From Bryobacterales bacterium (GTDB lineage Bacteria; Acidobacteriota; Terriglobia; Bryobacterales; Bryobacteraceae), in assembly GCA_016721425.1 (NCBI GenBank), contig JADKID010000039.1, positions 1-64,000 on the forward strand: a stretch of DNA of 64,000 nt, in the 5' to 3' direction. The notes under the pieces are model-generated. The model was not told the DNA's origin. It searched no databases and saw only the letters and a list, made by a program, of their open reading frames with translations. Below, in pieces: positions 36,852-44,997 of the stretch (positions are counted from its first letter, which is position 1; each line of letters begins with the position of its first letter). The position numbers were made by a program, and so were the translations under genes.

Positions 36852-36852
36852 G

Positions 36853-37182
36853 TTACTTCAGAGCCCGTTCCATGGAGCGCGTGACCAGATCCTGCATCGC
36901 CGGGTCGGCGGAAAGCAGGCGCTCCAACTGCTGGCGCTGCGCCGGGCGCAGTTGCGAAGCTGTGGGGCTGGCGTCAATGATCTGCCCCAGTGCCTCGCTG
37001 AACATTCGCTTGGCGGCGGCCGGATCGTCGAGGGCAGCCTTGCTCCACGATGGACCTGGCTGCACAATGCCGGCGGCCGCCCGCTCCGGCTGGGGAGGGG
37101 CGGCAGACGCGGCGGTCCGGGGTGGCGCTTCCGGTGTTGCCGGCAGGCCGATGGGGCGGGGCTGATTCGGGGGAATCTTCAC
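36853..37182 (-). CDS. small Pro/Ala-rich hypothetical protein
   Basis: In the 109-residue protein the first half is disordered and Pro/Ala-rich. The second half is helical (DDPAAAKRMFSEALGQIIDA, RPAQRQQLERLLSADPAMQDLVTRSMERALK). No family is recognised. The stop is one base from the start of the FHA-TM gene and a TPR gene precedes it by 11 bases, so it is an operon member and could be a secreted substrate or an export-apparatus accessory. Confidence 0.5.
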   Translation of the reverse strand: MKIPPNQPRPIGLPATPEAPPRTAASAAPPQPERAAAGIVQPGPSWSKAALDDPAAAKRMFSEALGQIIDASPTASQLRPAQRQQLERLLSADPAMQDLVTRSMERALK

Positions 37183-37193
37183 GGGAAGTGTCC

Positions 37194-37595
37194 TTACGAG
37201 CCGAATTCTACGACATCGACGAGCGTCATCAAATCCTGCGCCATGTGGCCGAACGGCCCACCGGGATCGAGACGCTGCGCGGTCATCAGATGCACGCGCG
37301 CCTCCGGCTTGTTCCTGAGAAACAACTCCGCCTCGCCGAGATGGGCATGAGCCCAGGCGCTATCGGGATTCCTCTGGAGGGCGCGCAGATAGTGCTTCTT
37401 TGCTTCGGCGAAGTTACCGCGCTGGAATGCCACGGTGCCGAGGCCCACCTCCGGAATCTCGGACGAGGGCGCCAGGCTGCGGACGCCCAGAAAGATGTCG
37501 CGGGCATGGTCCAGACCGCCGGCATCGCGGTAGAGGATGCCGGCTTCCAACAGGACTTCGAGTTCTTCGGCGGGGGGATCGATGGTCCAGTTCAT
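37194..37595 (-). CDS. TPR protein, type III chaperone-like
   Basis: The 133-residue, all-helical protein has about three TPR units: LEVLLEAGILYRDAGGLDHARDIFLGVRSL, PEVGLGTVAFQRGNFAEAKKHYLRAL, SAWAHAHLGEAELFLRNKPEARVHLMTAQ. Small TPR proteins of this size (LcrH/SycD, YscG) are chaperones for translocators and needle subunits in type III systems. It lies directly after the 111-residue candidate secreted protein, which may be its client. Confidence 0.7.
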   Translation of the reverse strand: MNWTIDPPAEELEVLLEAGILYRDAGGLDHARDIFLGVRSLAPSSEIPEVGLGTVAFQRGNFAEAKKHYLRALQRNPDSAWAHAHLGEAELFLRNKPEARVHLMTAQRLDPGGPFGHMAQDLMTLVDVVEFGS

Positions 37596-37605
37596 GGGGC
37601 GGCTC

Positions 37606-37941
37606 CTACTTCATATTCCGGATGGCCGACATCGAGGCGTCGTGCCGGCTTTTGAGCACGGCCGAGGCCGCCTCAAACGCACGGGATTCATTCTGCATAT
37701 TGCGCTGCAACTCGAGGTACTGGGCCGCCTCGCCGAGGCCGGGGTTGGTGTTGATGCCGCCCGAGATCATGCTGCCGATGGCCGAGCCCAGGCCGGGCGC
37801 GAAGATGTTGCCCACGCCGCCCACGATGCCGCCGAGGACCCTGCGGAAGCCGGCGGCCTTGGGGGCCTGCGCGGTCTGCATGATCTGATCGATGGAGTAG
37901 TTGGGCGTGTAGGCTGCCGTCAGAGCGTTGGTTACCGACAT
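37606..37941 (-). CDS. candidate type III secreted protein with glycine-rich hydrophobic core and needle-like C-terminus
   Basis: In the 111-residue protein, residues 33-64 are glycine-rich and hydrophobic (RVLGGIVGGVGNIFAPGLG, then SAIGSMISGG). The last 40 form an amphipathic helix (YLELQRNMQNESRAFEAAS, then VLKSRHDASMSAIRNMK), with the spacing of hydrophobic residues found in needle, rod and filament subunits. No signal peptide is present. It is flanked by a TPR protein and the 77-residue protein after sctV. A structural or translocator substrate is inferred. Confidence 0.55.
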   Translation of the reverse strand: MSVTNALTAAYTPNYSIDQIMQTAQAPKAAGFRRVLGGIVGGVGNIFAPGLGSAIGSMISGGINTNPGLGEAAQYLELQRNMQNESRAFEAASAVLKSRHDASMSAIRNMK

Positions 37942-37992
37942 GATTTCGATGCCTCCTGCATTCCAGTTATCGAGCCGTTGAGCGGGAGGTTG

Positions 37993-38226
37993 CTAGGCGG
38001 CGGCGCGCGCCGCCAGATCCTGCAACAGCCGCAGCGTGTGGCCATAGGCATTCATGGCGGAGCGGGCGCGCGCGGCCGTTTCCGGCGAGCCGGCCTTGGC
38101 CAGTTCGTCGAGCTGGCGGCACGTGCTGGCGCAGCCGGCCATGAACTCCTCCAGGCGGCCGGACTCAAAGACACGCTGGATGGCGGGGAACTGGCGCCAG
38201 TTGGTTTCCTGGGTTTCGGAAGTCAT
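37993..38226 (-). CDS. small helical hypothetical protein after sctV
   Basis: The 77-residue protein starts MTSETQETNWRQFPAIQRVFESG. The ATG at 38226 has a strong AAGGAG seven bases upstream; the frame continues upstream over sctV but that part is not real. The rest is helical (LEEFMAGCASTCRQLDELAKAG, RARSAMNAYGHTLRLLQDLAAR). It may be an export chaperone or a small needle-complex factor; no family is recognised. Confidence 0.6.
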   Translation of the reverse strand: MTSETQETNWRQFPAIQRVFESGRLEEFMAGCASTCRQLDELAKAGSPETAARARSAMNAYGHTLRLLQDLAARAAA

Positions 38227-38254
38227 ACGGTTCTCCTTGTATGGATGGCTGGAC

Positions 38255-40336
38255 TCAGGCCACGCGGCCCATCGGCTCGAGTGTGATTTGCGGGGACAAC
38301 TGGTCGTAGCTGAGCACGGCCAGGTCCGGATGCTGGGTGGAGAGGATCTGGCGCACGTAGCGGCGGATGTCACGCTCTGTGACGATCACCGGATTCTGCG
38401 CGGTGGCGGGCAGCGCGCCAAAGGCTCGGCGGGCGGCCGCGAGGGCCTCCTGCAAGGCGCCCGTTGGCATTGAGAATGTTACGCCGCCGGCTGTTTTGCG
38501 AATGGCCATGCGGAAGGATTCTTCGAGACGCGGATCCAGGTCGTAAACGTAGAGGCGCTGATCGCCGCGAGACAGTTGATGGCAGATGCGGCGTTTGAGA
38601 TCGCCGCGAACCCGCTCCGTGAGTTGGATGGGATCGTCCTCGCCGCGCGCCCATTCGCCCAGTGATTCGAGAATTGCCTTGAGATCGCGGATGGAGACGG
38701 CCTCCAGCGAAAGGCGGCGCAGGATATCGGTGAGCAGGTGCACGGGCACAGGTTTGGGCACCACCTGCTCGACGAGATTGGGGTACAGCTCGCGCATGCG
38801 CTCGACCATGAGGTGGACCTCCTGGAGGCCGATGAACTCGCCGCTGTTGCGCCGCAGGAAATTGGTGAGGTGCAGCAGGAGCACGTTGGACGGATCCCAG
38901 GTGGTGAAGCCGGCTGCCTGCGCAGCGGCGGCCTGCTGCGGCGAGATCCATGTAGCCGGGCGGCCGGTGAGCGGATGGACGCCCTCGTCGCCCCGGAAGC
39001 CGAAGGTGGCGAGAGCAGCGGGCGCCTCGCCGATTAGCAGGCAATCCGTGCGGATACTACCGCGCACCGAAGGGATCTCGTTCAGCCAGATTTCAAACGC
39101 GCCGGCGGCCAGCGCGGTGGTGGGATTCACATTCACCGGCGGGAAGACCACGCCCAGGTCGAAGTAGAGAGACTGGCGCAGTGCGGCCACGGCCTCATGA
39201 AACGCCGGCGAGAGCGCGATATCGGGCGCGATGCTGACAACCACGGGGACCATGGCCTCCGGCCGCGGGGCGTCGGCCGCGGCGGCGGCGCTTTCCGCCA
39301 CCTCCGCCTCGGCCTCGGTGATCACGCGCGGCTTCATCAACGCGTAGGCCAGGCCGCCGAGGGCGCCGGCCAGGAGAAAGAATGGGATCTTGGGCAGGCC
39401 CGGAATCAGGGCCATGATGAACATCAGCCCGGCGGCCACGCCGATCGCTTTGGGCTGGGCGAGAATCTGCCCGGCCACCTGTGCGCCGAGATTGGAATCG
39501 GGCCCCTCGGCCGCCACACGGGTGATGATCATTCCGGCGGAGATGGAGATCAGCAGCGCCGGGATCTGGGAGACCAGGCCGCTGCCGATGGTGAGTACGG
39601 AGTAAACCTGTACGGCCTCCATGGCGCTCATGCCGTGCATCGCCACGCCGATGACGAGGCCGGCGATGATATTGATCATGGTGATGACGATGCCTGCGAT
39701 GGCGTCGCCCTTGACGAATTTCATGGCGCCGTCCATGGCGCCGTAAAACTGGCTCTCGCGAGAGAGGTCCTCGCGCTTGGCGCGGGCCTGTTCGTAGGTG
39801 AGCGTGCCGGCGCGGAGATCGGCATCGATGCTCATCTGCTTGCCGGGGATGGCGTCGAGCGTGAAGCGTGCGGCCACCTCCGCCACGCGCTCGGCGCCCT
39901 TGGTAATGACGATGAACTGGACGAGCGTGATGATGAGGAAGATCACCGCGCCGACAACGAAATTGCCCTGCACGACAAACTGGCCGAAGCTGGCCACCAC
40001 CTCGCCGGCGTCAGCCTGCAGGAGGATGAGGCGCGTGGCGGAGATGTCCAGCGACAGCCGGTAGAGCGTGGTGATCAGCAGCAGCGTGGGGTAGGACGCG
40101 ATCTTGACGGCGTTCGGGATGTAGACCGAGACCATCAGGAGCGTGAGCGCCACGCTGATGTTGATGGTCAGGAAGATATCCAGCAGCCAGGTGGGCAGCG
40201 GGATGATCATCAACCCGACCATGGCGGCGATGGCCGCCACCAGGAGCAAGTCCGCCGACCTGGTGAGAACGGACGCCATGCGCCCGTTCTTCACGTCGGT
40301 GACGATTTCGTTCCAGCGCGCAGTGAGATCCGTCAT
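38255..40336 (-). CDS. sctV: type III secretion export gate protein SctV (FlhA/YscV family)
   Basis: In the 693-residue protein the N-terminal 330 residues hold about eight membrane helices. The family signature is at residues 144-178 (ITKGAERVAEVAARFTL and DAIPGKQMSIDADLRAG). The C-terminal cytoplasmic domain (about 360-690) matches the nonameric export-gate ring, with PPVNVNPTTALAAGAFEIWLNE and LVEQVVPKPVPVHLLTDILRRL. It docks chaperone-substrate complexes at the base of the injectisome. It is separated from the sctU-sctI block by the substrate and chaperone genes. Confidence 0.96.
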   Translation of the reverse strand: MTDLTARWNEIVTDVKNGRMASVLTRSADLLLVAAIAAMVGLMIIPLPTWLLDIFLTINISVALTLLMVSVYIPNAVKIASYPTLLLITTLYRLSLDISATRLILLQADAGEVVASFGQFVVQGNFVVGAVIFLIITLVQFIVITKGAERVAEVAARFTLDAIPGKQMSIDADLRAGTLTYEQARAKREDLSRESQFYGAMDGAMKFVKGDAIAGIVITMINIIAGLVIGVAMHGMSAMEAVQVYSVLTIGSGLVSQIPALLISISAGMIITRVAAEGPDSNLGAQVAGQILAQPKAIGVAAGLMFIMALIPGLPKIPFFLLAGALGGLAYALMKPRVITEAEAEVAESAAAAADAPRPEAMVPVVVSIAPDIALSPAFHEAVAALRQSLYFDLGVVFPPVNVNPTTALAAGAFEIWLNEIPSVRGSIRTDCLLIGEAPAALATFGFRGDEGVHPLTGRPATWISPQQAAAAQAAGFTTWDPSNVLLLHLTNFLRRNSGEFIGLQEVHLMVERMRELYPNLVEQVVPKPVPVHLLTDILRRLSLEAVSIRDLKAILESLGEWARGEDDPIQLTERVRGDLKRRICHQLSRGDQRLYVYDLDPRLEESFRMAIRKTAGGVTFSMPTGALQEALAAARRAFGALPATAQNPVIVTERDIRRYVRQILSTQHPDLAVLSYDQLSPQITLEPMGRVA

Positions 40337-40342
40337 AGAGCG

Positions 40343-40834
40343 TCAGGCCCCGGCGACGCGGCTCATTTCCTGGAGCACGACATTCATGCCTTGCAGGATG
40401 GCGCGGGCGCGGTTGGCGCCAGGATCACGCCCGTCGGGATCCAGCGCCAGCGCCTTCTGGAAAGCCGTGGCGGCCTCTTCGGCCTTGCCCTGCCGCAGCA
40501 GGACTTCGCCGAGATTGGAGAGTACGGTGGGCTCGTCGGGGTGGCGCTGGAGCGCGGCGGAGAGATGGCCGTGCGCGGCATCGACGTTGCCGCGGGAGAG
40601 CTCGATGGCGCCCAGGCCGGCGTAGCCGAAGTACTTCGTGCCGTCGAGCGCGATGAGGCCCTGGAAGATCTCTTCGGCCTCGTCGATCTTGCCCTGCTCG
40701 TAGCTGTTGTAGCCGATGACTGCGATGGCCTGGAGCTGATCCGGGCCCAGCCCGATGAAGGCGTTGAGGGCCGCGGTGCCATCGATCACCCTTTGCAGGG
40801 TATCGGTGGGGAGAGTGGTGGGGGAAGTGCTCAT
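40343..40834 (-). CDS. TPR protein, LcrH/SycD-like chaperone
   Basis: The 163-residue protein has TPR units from about 40 to 140: AVIGYNSYEQGKIDEAEEIFQGLIALD, YAGLGAIELSRGNVDAAHGHLSAALQRHP, TVLSNLGEVLLRQGKAEEAATAFQKALALDP. Length and layout fit class II type III chaperones, which bind hydrophobic translocators. It lies between sctV and the 374-residue needle-tailed protein, its probable client. Confidence 0.75.
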   Translation of the reverse strand: MSTSPTTLPTDTLQRVIDGTAALNAFIGLGPDQLQAIAVIGYNSYEQGKIDEAEEIFQGLIALDGTKYFGYAGLGAIELSRGNVDAAHGHLSAALQRHPDEPTVLSNLGEVLLRQGKAEEAATAFQKALALDPDGRDPGANRARAILQGMNVVLQEMSRVAGA

Positions 40835-40851
40835 GATTGTGACTCCTTGCG

Positions 40852-41038
40852 TTACTTGATGGCCTGGATGGCCTTCGACATCATCTGGCTGCGCTGCTCC
40901 ATCATTTTCGAGATCATCTCGAACATCCGCTGCGCCTTCTGCATCAACTGCTGCGCCTTGAGCTGGTCCGAGGGCTTGTCGGAATTCATCAACGATTCGG
41001 CCTGGGACATCATCGAATCGATGTTGCCCCAGCCGCCG
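40852..41038. repeat. direct repeat copy 1 (187 bp) encoding the shared C-terminal module
   Basis: This segment matches 43870-44056 with, by my count, nine mismatches in 187 bases (about 95%). All mismatches are silent or change one stop codon to another, so the 61 encoded residues are identical. Both lie in the same orientation about 3 kb apart. Confidence 0.9.
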
Positions 41039-41976
41039 GAAGAACTGGAGGAGACGCCGCCGCCTGCGCCGGATGCGCTGCCGGAATTGCCAGTGGAGGA
41101 CGAGCTAAGCGCGCCGCCGGCTGCCGATGCGCCCGTGGCGGGAGAGGACCAACCTGCGCCCGAAGCGCTGCCCGCGCCGGAGCCGCCCGTGGCCGCCTGC
41201 GTTGAGCCGCCGCCAGCGCCGCCGCCCTGCATCATCTGGATCAGATCCTCGAACATCTTCAGGATCTGCGTCATGTCCGGCGGCGGCTGTTGCGCGTTCG
41301 GCAGGTTGTTGACCAGATTGCCCACAGCCTGAAACGCCGCGCCGTTCGACGGGCCGGCGCCGCCGGCGCCGTTGATGGTCTGCATCACCTGATCCAACGA
41401 CACAGCGTTGGTGCGGGCGCCGTCGGCGCCGGTGGTGTAGAACTGCTTGCTATCGGCGTCGTACCGCAGCTTATCGTTCTGCTGCATCGTCCAGCCGATG
41501 GCCGCGCGCTCGCCCGTTTTGCCGTCATTCTTGGACCACGGATTGCTGCCGTCGAAGAGCCCCGCCTTGGCGGAGTCGCTGCCGGTGATGCGGCTATTGA
41601 CGCTCTGGCTAAACGCCGGCCACTGCGAATCGTTGCCGACGATGGGGGCCTTGCCGAAGCTCATGTCGCCCTGCGCCAGAGTGGCCGAGGGGTTCATGCG
41701 AATCTCGATGTTGATGGACGCCGGAGACATGGCCCCGGGCTGCGCCTGGAAGCCCCCAGAACCGGCCTGGCTAGCCTGGCCGCCCTGACCACCGAGCAAC
41801 TTCTGCAAGTCGCCCAGGGCCTGCTGGAGTTGCTTGAACACCTGCTGGAGTTGCTGCATGCCGGCCTTGCCCGCAAACGGCGCCAGAGCCTGGCCGACGA
41901 CGGCGCCCTGCGGACCGCCCAACAGGCTGACCGACATCTGAGCCACCGGATTCATGTTGTTGATGATGCTGCTCAT
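40852..41976 (-). CDS. candidate secreted protein A with a needle/rod-like C-terminal module
   Basis: In the 374-residue protein the N-terminus has a hydrophobic, Gln-rich start (VAQMSVSLLGGPQGAVVGQAL, LQQVFKQLQQALGDLQKLLGG). The middle is unrecognised. Residues 245-310 are a Gly/Ser/Ala-rich linker. The last 61 residues (from GGWGNIDSMMSQAESLMN, including SDKPSDQLKAQQLMQKAQ, to MMSKAIQAIK) are identical to the end of the gene at 43870-44547. The P-S-D followed by a long helix recalls SctF needle subunits (YscF, PrgI), but those are only 80 residues long. The ATG at 41976 has AAGGAG upstream. The role is inferred. Confidence 0.6.
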   Translation of the reverse strand: MSSIINNMNPVAQMSVSLLGGPQGAVVGQALAPFAGKAGMQQLQQVFKQLQQALGDLQKLLGGQGGQASQAGSGGFQAQPGAMSPASINIEIRMNPSATLAQGDMSFGKAPIVGNDSQWPAFSQSVNSRITGSDSAKAGLFDGSNPWSKNDGKTGERAAIGWTMQQNDKLRYDADSKQFYTTGADGARTNAVSLDQVMQTINGAGGAGPSNGAAFQAVGNLVNNLPNAQQPPPDMTQILKMFEDLIQMMQGGGAGGGSTQAATGGSGAGSASGAGWSSPATGASAAGGALSSSSTGNSGSASGAGGGVSSSSSGGWGNIDSMMSQAESLMNSDKPSDQLKAQQLMQKAQRMFEMISKMMEQRSQMMSKAIQAIK

Positions 41977-42039
41977 TACTTTCTCCTTGCACACCGGTTA
42001 TCGTGAGCGAGCCGCAATGGTTGCTTGCGCCGCGTGGAA

Positions 42040-43854
42040 TCAGTAGCCGTGACGGATGTTCTGCCGTAGCCAGCCGGGCAGTTGCTTGAGCTGGCCCTGC
42101 TCCAACCTTTGGCGCAGTTGATCGAATACTTCGGTGTGGCCCTGGCGTTGCGCCTCGCGCAGATAGCGATCGAGCTGGCCCCAGATGGGGGCGTCGGGTT
42201 TGCCGCTGGCGGAGGATCCCGCCACTTTGGAGAGATCCAGAAACGTGGTGGTCACCGGATCGCGCACCTCACCGGAGGTGGGCAGTGAGCGCACCAGACT
42301 CTCCGGAGAGACGCGCTCAAACACGGTTTTCAACTGATCCGGCGTGGATTGCGCCACGATGTTCTGGATGCGCACGACGTCGTTGGGCGCGGTTTTCGGC
42401 CCGTCCATCACCTGATCGAGGATGGCCGCCTTTTCGCGGCCGGTGCGGCCGGTGCGCTCCAGCGGGACCTCGGTGTGGCCGGGGTTCTGGAACAGGTACG
42501 CCATCTTCAGCGCTTCGTCGTTGGTGGGGATGTTCTCGCCGCCTGTCATTACCAGGTCGCCCAGCACGGCGATGCCCTGCACCACCTGGCCGTTCTTGCC
42601 TTGCAGGTTCGCGTCGAGCAGATCACTCATCGCCTTGGCGTCGCCCTTACGATAGTCGTTGGAGGCGAAGGCCAGGTCTGTGAGGTTGGCCACCACCTTG
42701 CCGGCAACGTCCACGGGGAAGGCCTGCGAGGCGAGATCGACGGTCTCATAGGCAGGCGTATCCTTCAGCCCCGCCGTCTCGAGGACGAACTTCAGCGCGC
42801 CCACGGCCGTTTCACTGACGTTTGCCAGCGAGCCGGCGGTCTTCAGATCTACCGCCAGCTTTGTGGCAACACTCACGGCCGCCTTTGTCAGGTTCTGGCC
42901 GGAGTGGCCGGGGTTGGCCTTTTCGAAGTCCTGGAAGTTGCTGTAGACATCCAACGGAACAGCCAGCTTGCCGAGCGTTGTGGCGATCTTCTTCGTGTTG
43001 CCGAGAAGGTCCGCGATGGGCTCCATCTTGCCGCTCAGTTTGCTGAGCTTGTTGATGTCTTTGGAGACCTCCGTGAACTCGCCAAGCGCGCCTTTCAGCT
43101 CCTTCTGAATCACGCGCCCCTCTTCCATCACCTTGGAGAGATCGCCGCGGAGCTTGTCCACGTCGAACTTGTTGGTGGTTTTGGAGAGCTCATCGAGGAG
43201 GAGCCCCATCCGCTTCTCGACTCCTTCGGCGCCGGCCCGCAGGCGGTCCATGCGCGTGCCGAGCTCGCCGGCCTGCTTGGTGAGAGTGCCGATCCGGAGA
43301 TCCACGGCGCCCTTGCCGGTGTCCAGGATGTCGCGCCCGCCGGCCACCCACTTGTTCTTCTCCACCGCGTGATCGCCCAGATCCTTCGGCAGCTCGGCGC
43401 CCGCGGGCAGCGGCTCCTTCGCTCGATTCAAGCGTTCACGCGCCATGCTGTCGCTGACTGATGTATCGGCGGCGCGGGCGGCCGGTTTGGGCGTCTCGGG
43501 CTTCGGCTCATGGGGAGAGATGGGCGCGCCGTAGGCCGCAGGCGTTTCGGTCTTTGCGGCCGGGCGATGTTCGACGGCCTTCGGATAGTGGGTCGCTAGA
43601 TTGTCTTTCACCGAGCCGTCGGGCCCGCGCTGAACCTGCGTCCCTTTGCCACCGCTTTTCAACTGCGGCAGAACCACTTCCGCGCCGGCCGCCAGCGCCT
43701 GGTTGGGATTCTTCAGTTTCGGGTTGAGCCGCAGAATCTCGTCGAGCGGCGCCCCGGTGCTCTTCGCGATCTGCGCCAGCGTATCGCCCTTCTTGGCGAT
43801 ACAGCTCAAGTCGCTGTGGACTTTGTATTGGGAACTGCCGCTCTCGACTCGCAT
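42040..43854 (-). CDS. LysM-domain protein, candidate type III substrate
   Basis: In the 604-residue protein residues 10-62 form a LysM domain (YKVHSDLSCIAKKGDTLAQIAKSTG, DEILRLNPKLKNPNQALAAGAEVVLP), which usually binds peptidoglycan or chitin-type glycans. There is no signal peptide. A Pro-rich linker is followed by a long helical, coiled-coil-prone region (about 190-330: MDRLRAGAEGVEKRMGLLLDEL and KLSGKMEPIADLLG). Then come segments with FQNPGHTEVPLERTGRTG. It lies between the two needle-tailed paralogues. It could be an exported translocator, tip or effector protein, or a cell-wall-clearing factor. Confidence 0.65.
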   Translation of the reverse strand: MRVESGSSQYKVHSDLSCIAKKGDTLAQIAKSTGAPLDEILRLNPKLKNPNQALAAGAEVVLPQLKSGGKGTQVQRGPDGSVKDNLATHYPKAVEHRPAAKTETPAAYGAPISPHEPKPETPKPAARAADTSVSDSMARERLNRAKEPLPAGAELPKDLGDHAVEKNKWVAGGRDILDTGKGAVDLRIGTLTKQAGELGTRMDRLRAGAEGVEKRMGLLLDELSKTTNKFDVDKLRGDLSKVMEEGRVIQKELKGALGEFTEVSKDINKLSKLSGKMEPIADLLGNTKKIATTLGKLAVPLDVYSNFQDFEKANPGHSGQNLTKAAVSVATKLAVDLKTAGSLANVSETAVGALKFVLETAGLKDTPAYETVDLASQAFPVDVAGKVVANLTDLAFASNDYRKGDAKAMSDLLDANLQGKNGQVVQGIAVLGDLVMTGGENIPTNDEALKMAYLFQNPGHTEVPLERTGRTGREKAAILDQVMDGPKTAPNDVVRIQNIVAQSTPDQLKTVFERVSPESLVRSLPTSGEVRDPVTTTFLDLSKVAGSSASGKPDAPIWGQLDRYLREAQRQGHTEVFDQLRQRLEQGQLKQLPGWLRQNIRHGY

Positions 43855-43869
43855 CCTGTCCTCTTCGTC

Positions 43870-44056
43870 CTACTTGATGGCCTGGATGGCTTTCGACATC
43901 ATCTGGCTGCGCTGCTCCATCATTTTCGAGATCATCTCGAACATCCGCTGCGCCTTCTGCATGAGCTGCTGCGCCTTGAGCTGGTCCGAGGGCTTGTCGG
44001 AGTTCATCAGCGACTCGGCCTGCGACATCATCGAATCGATATTGCCCCAGCCGCCG
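43870..44056. repeat. direct repeat copy 2 (187 bp)
   Basis: This is the partner of the repeat at 40852-41038 and ends in TAG instead of TAA. The near-identity at silent sites is much higher than elsewhere in the two genes, pointing to recent duplication or gene conversion limited to this module. Confidence 0.9.
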
Positions 44057-44547
44057 CTGTTGCCCGTGCTGGCGGGCGCCGCGCTACCGCCGCCGCTGGA
44101 TGCGCTGGCCGCACTGCCCACCGCGCTACCCACCGCGCTACCCGCCGACAAGCCTGCCGCGCCAACTGCCGCGCTGGCCGCCCCGCCGCCCGCCACGCCC
44201 TGCAATTTGCTGAGCAGATCGCCCAACAGCTTGGAGATCTGCTGCATGTCCGTCGGCGCGGCCTGCCCCTGTTGCAAGGCATTCAACGGGCTCTGGATGG
44301 TGATGGTCACACCGCCGGGTCCGGACGAGAAGGGCAGCGGCTGCGCCGGGAACGGCTGCGCCAGTTGGCCGCCCTTCGCGCCATTGCCGCCGCTCTTGAA
44401 GATGCCCTCGAACGCCTTCATGACGCTGCCGAGCAACTCCGCCGGATTGCCGCCGCCCGTCAACTGGCCCATGATGGAGCCGAGCACACCGCCGAGAGGG
44501 CCGCCGACGGCGGTCATCGCGATTTGAATTGGGTTGATATTGAACAT
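43870..44547 (-). CDS. candidate secreted protein B with a needle/rod-like C-terminal module
   Basis: The 225-residue protein is a shorter relative of the gene at 40852-41976. The N-terminus FNINPIQIAMTAVGGPLGGVLGSIMGQL parallels protein A. A Gly/Ala/Ser linker (about 120-160) precedes the identical 61-residue end. Between them lies PFSSGPGGVTITIQSPLNALQQG, also parallel to the Ile-rich IEIRMNP segment of A. A TPR gene lies just upstream in the operon. Both paralogues probably encode surface filament, needle or translocator components. Confidence 0.6.
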   Translation of the reverse strand: MFNINPIQIAMTAVGGPLGGVLGSIMGQLTGGGNPAELLGSVMKAFEGIFKSGGNGAKGGQLAQPFPAQPLPFSSGPGGVTITIQSPLNALQQGQAAPTDMQQISKLLGDLLSKLQGVAGGGAASAAVGAAGLSAGSAVGSAVGSAASASSGGGSAAPASTGNSGGWGNIDSMMSQAESLMNSDKPSDQLKAQQLMQKAQRMFEMISKMMEQRSQMMSKAIQAIK

Positions 44548-44622
44548 CTGTTTGATCTCCTTCTGCCTTGCGGCCTGATCTGTCTTGCACTTGGGTTATC
44601 GCCGCAACCGGGCGGGAAGTTG

Positions 44623-44994
44623 TCAGAGACCCAATCTGAATTGCAGCCGCGCCCGCGCCGGACCCGCGACCGACGCCGGCACAGCGGCCAACTCCGCCGC
44701 CGCTTCGCGCGTATGGCCCAGCGCCGCCAGCCCTTCGGCCAGACGCAGGCTGGCCGCCGGATTGGCAGGGTGTGCCGAAAGCCACCAGCGCATCAGGTCC
44801 ACGCAGGCCGCCGGGTTGCCCACCGCCAAATGGCACGCCGCCAGCGCCTGCACCACGTAGGGGTCCGCCCGGCTTTCCTCCAGCAGCGCCGCAAACACGG
44901 TGCCCGCCCGCTCGTAGGCGCCCTGCTCATAGAGCTCATGGCCCCACGCTGCCAGCCGCCAGCGCGTCGTCTCGCTCCATCCCGCATTCGCCAT
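44623..44994 (-). CDS. small TPR protein, chaperone-like
   Basis: The 123-residue protein has TPR units RWRLAAWGHELYEQGAYERAGTVFAALL, YVVQALAACHLAVGNPAACVDLMRWWL and AASLRLAEGLAALGHTREAAAEL. It resembles the YscG class of needle chaperones in size and lies directly before the needle-tailed protein B gene, three bases after the 118-residue gene. Confidence 0.65.
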   Translation of the reverse strand: MANAGWSETTRWRLAAWGHELYEQGAYERAGTVFAALLEESRADPYVVQALAACHLAVGNPAACVDLMRWWLSAHPANPAASLRLAEGLAALGHTREAAAELAAVPASVAGPARARLQFRLGL

Positions 44995-44997
44995 CGC

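Noticed and set aside
39197..41332. 711-codon open frame on the plus strand opposite sctV and neighbours
   Set aside because: It is antisense to strongly recognised genes (sctV, TPR chaperone) and its composition (His/Arg/Gly/Asp-rich, no motifs) is the usual shadow of high-GC coding DNA.
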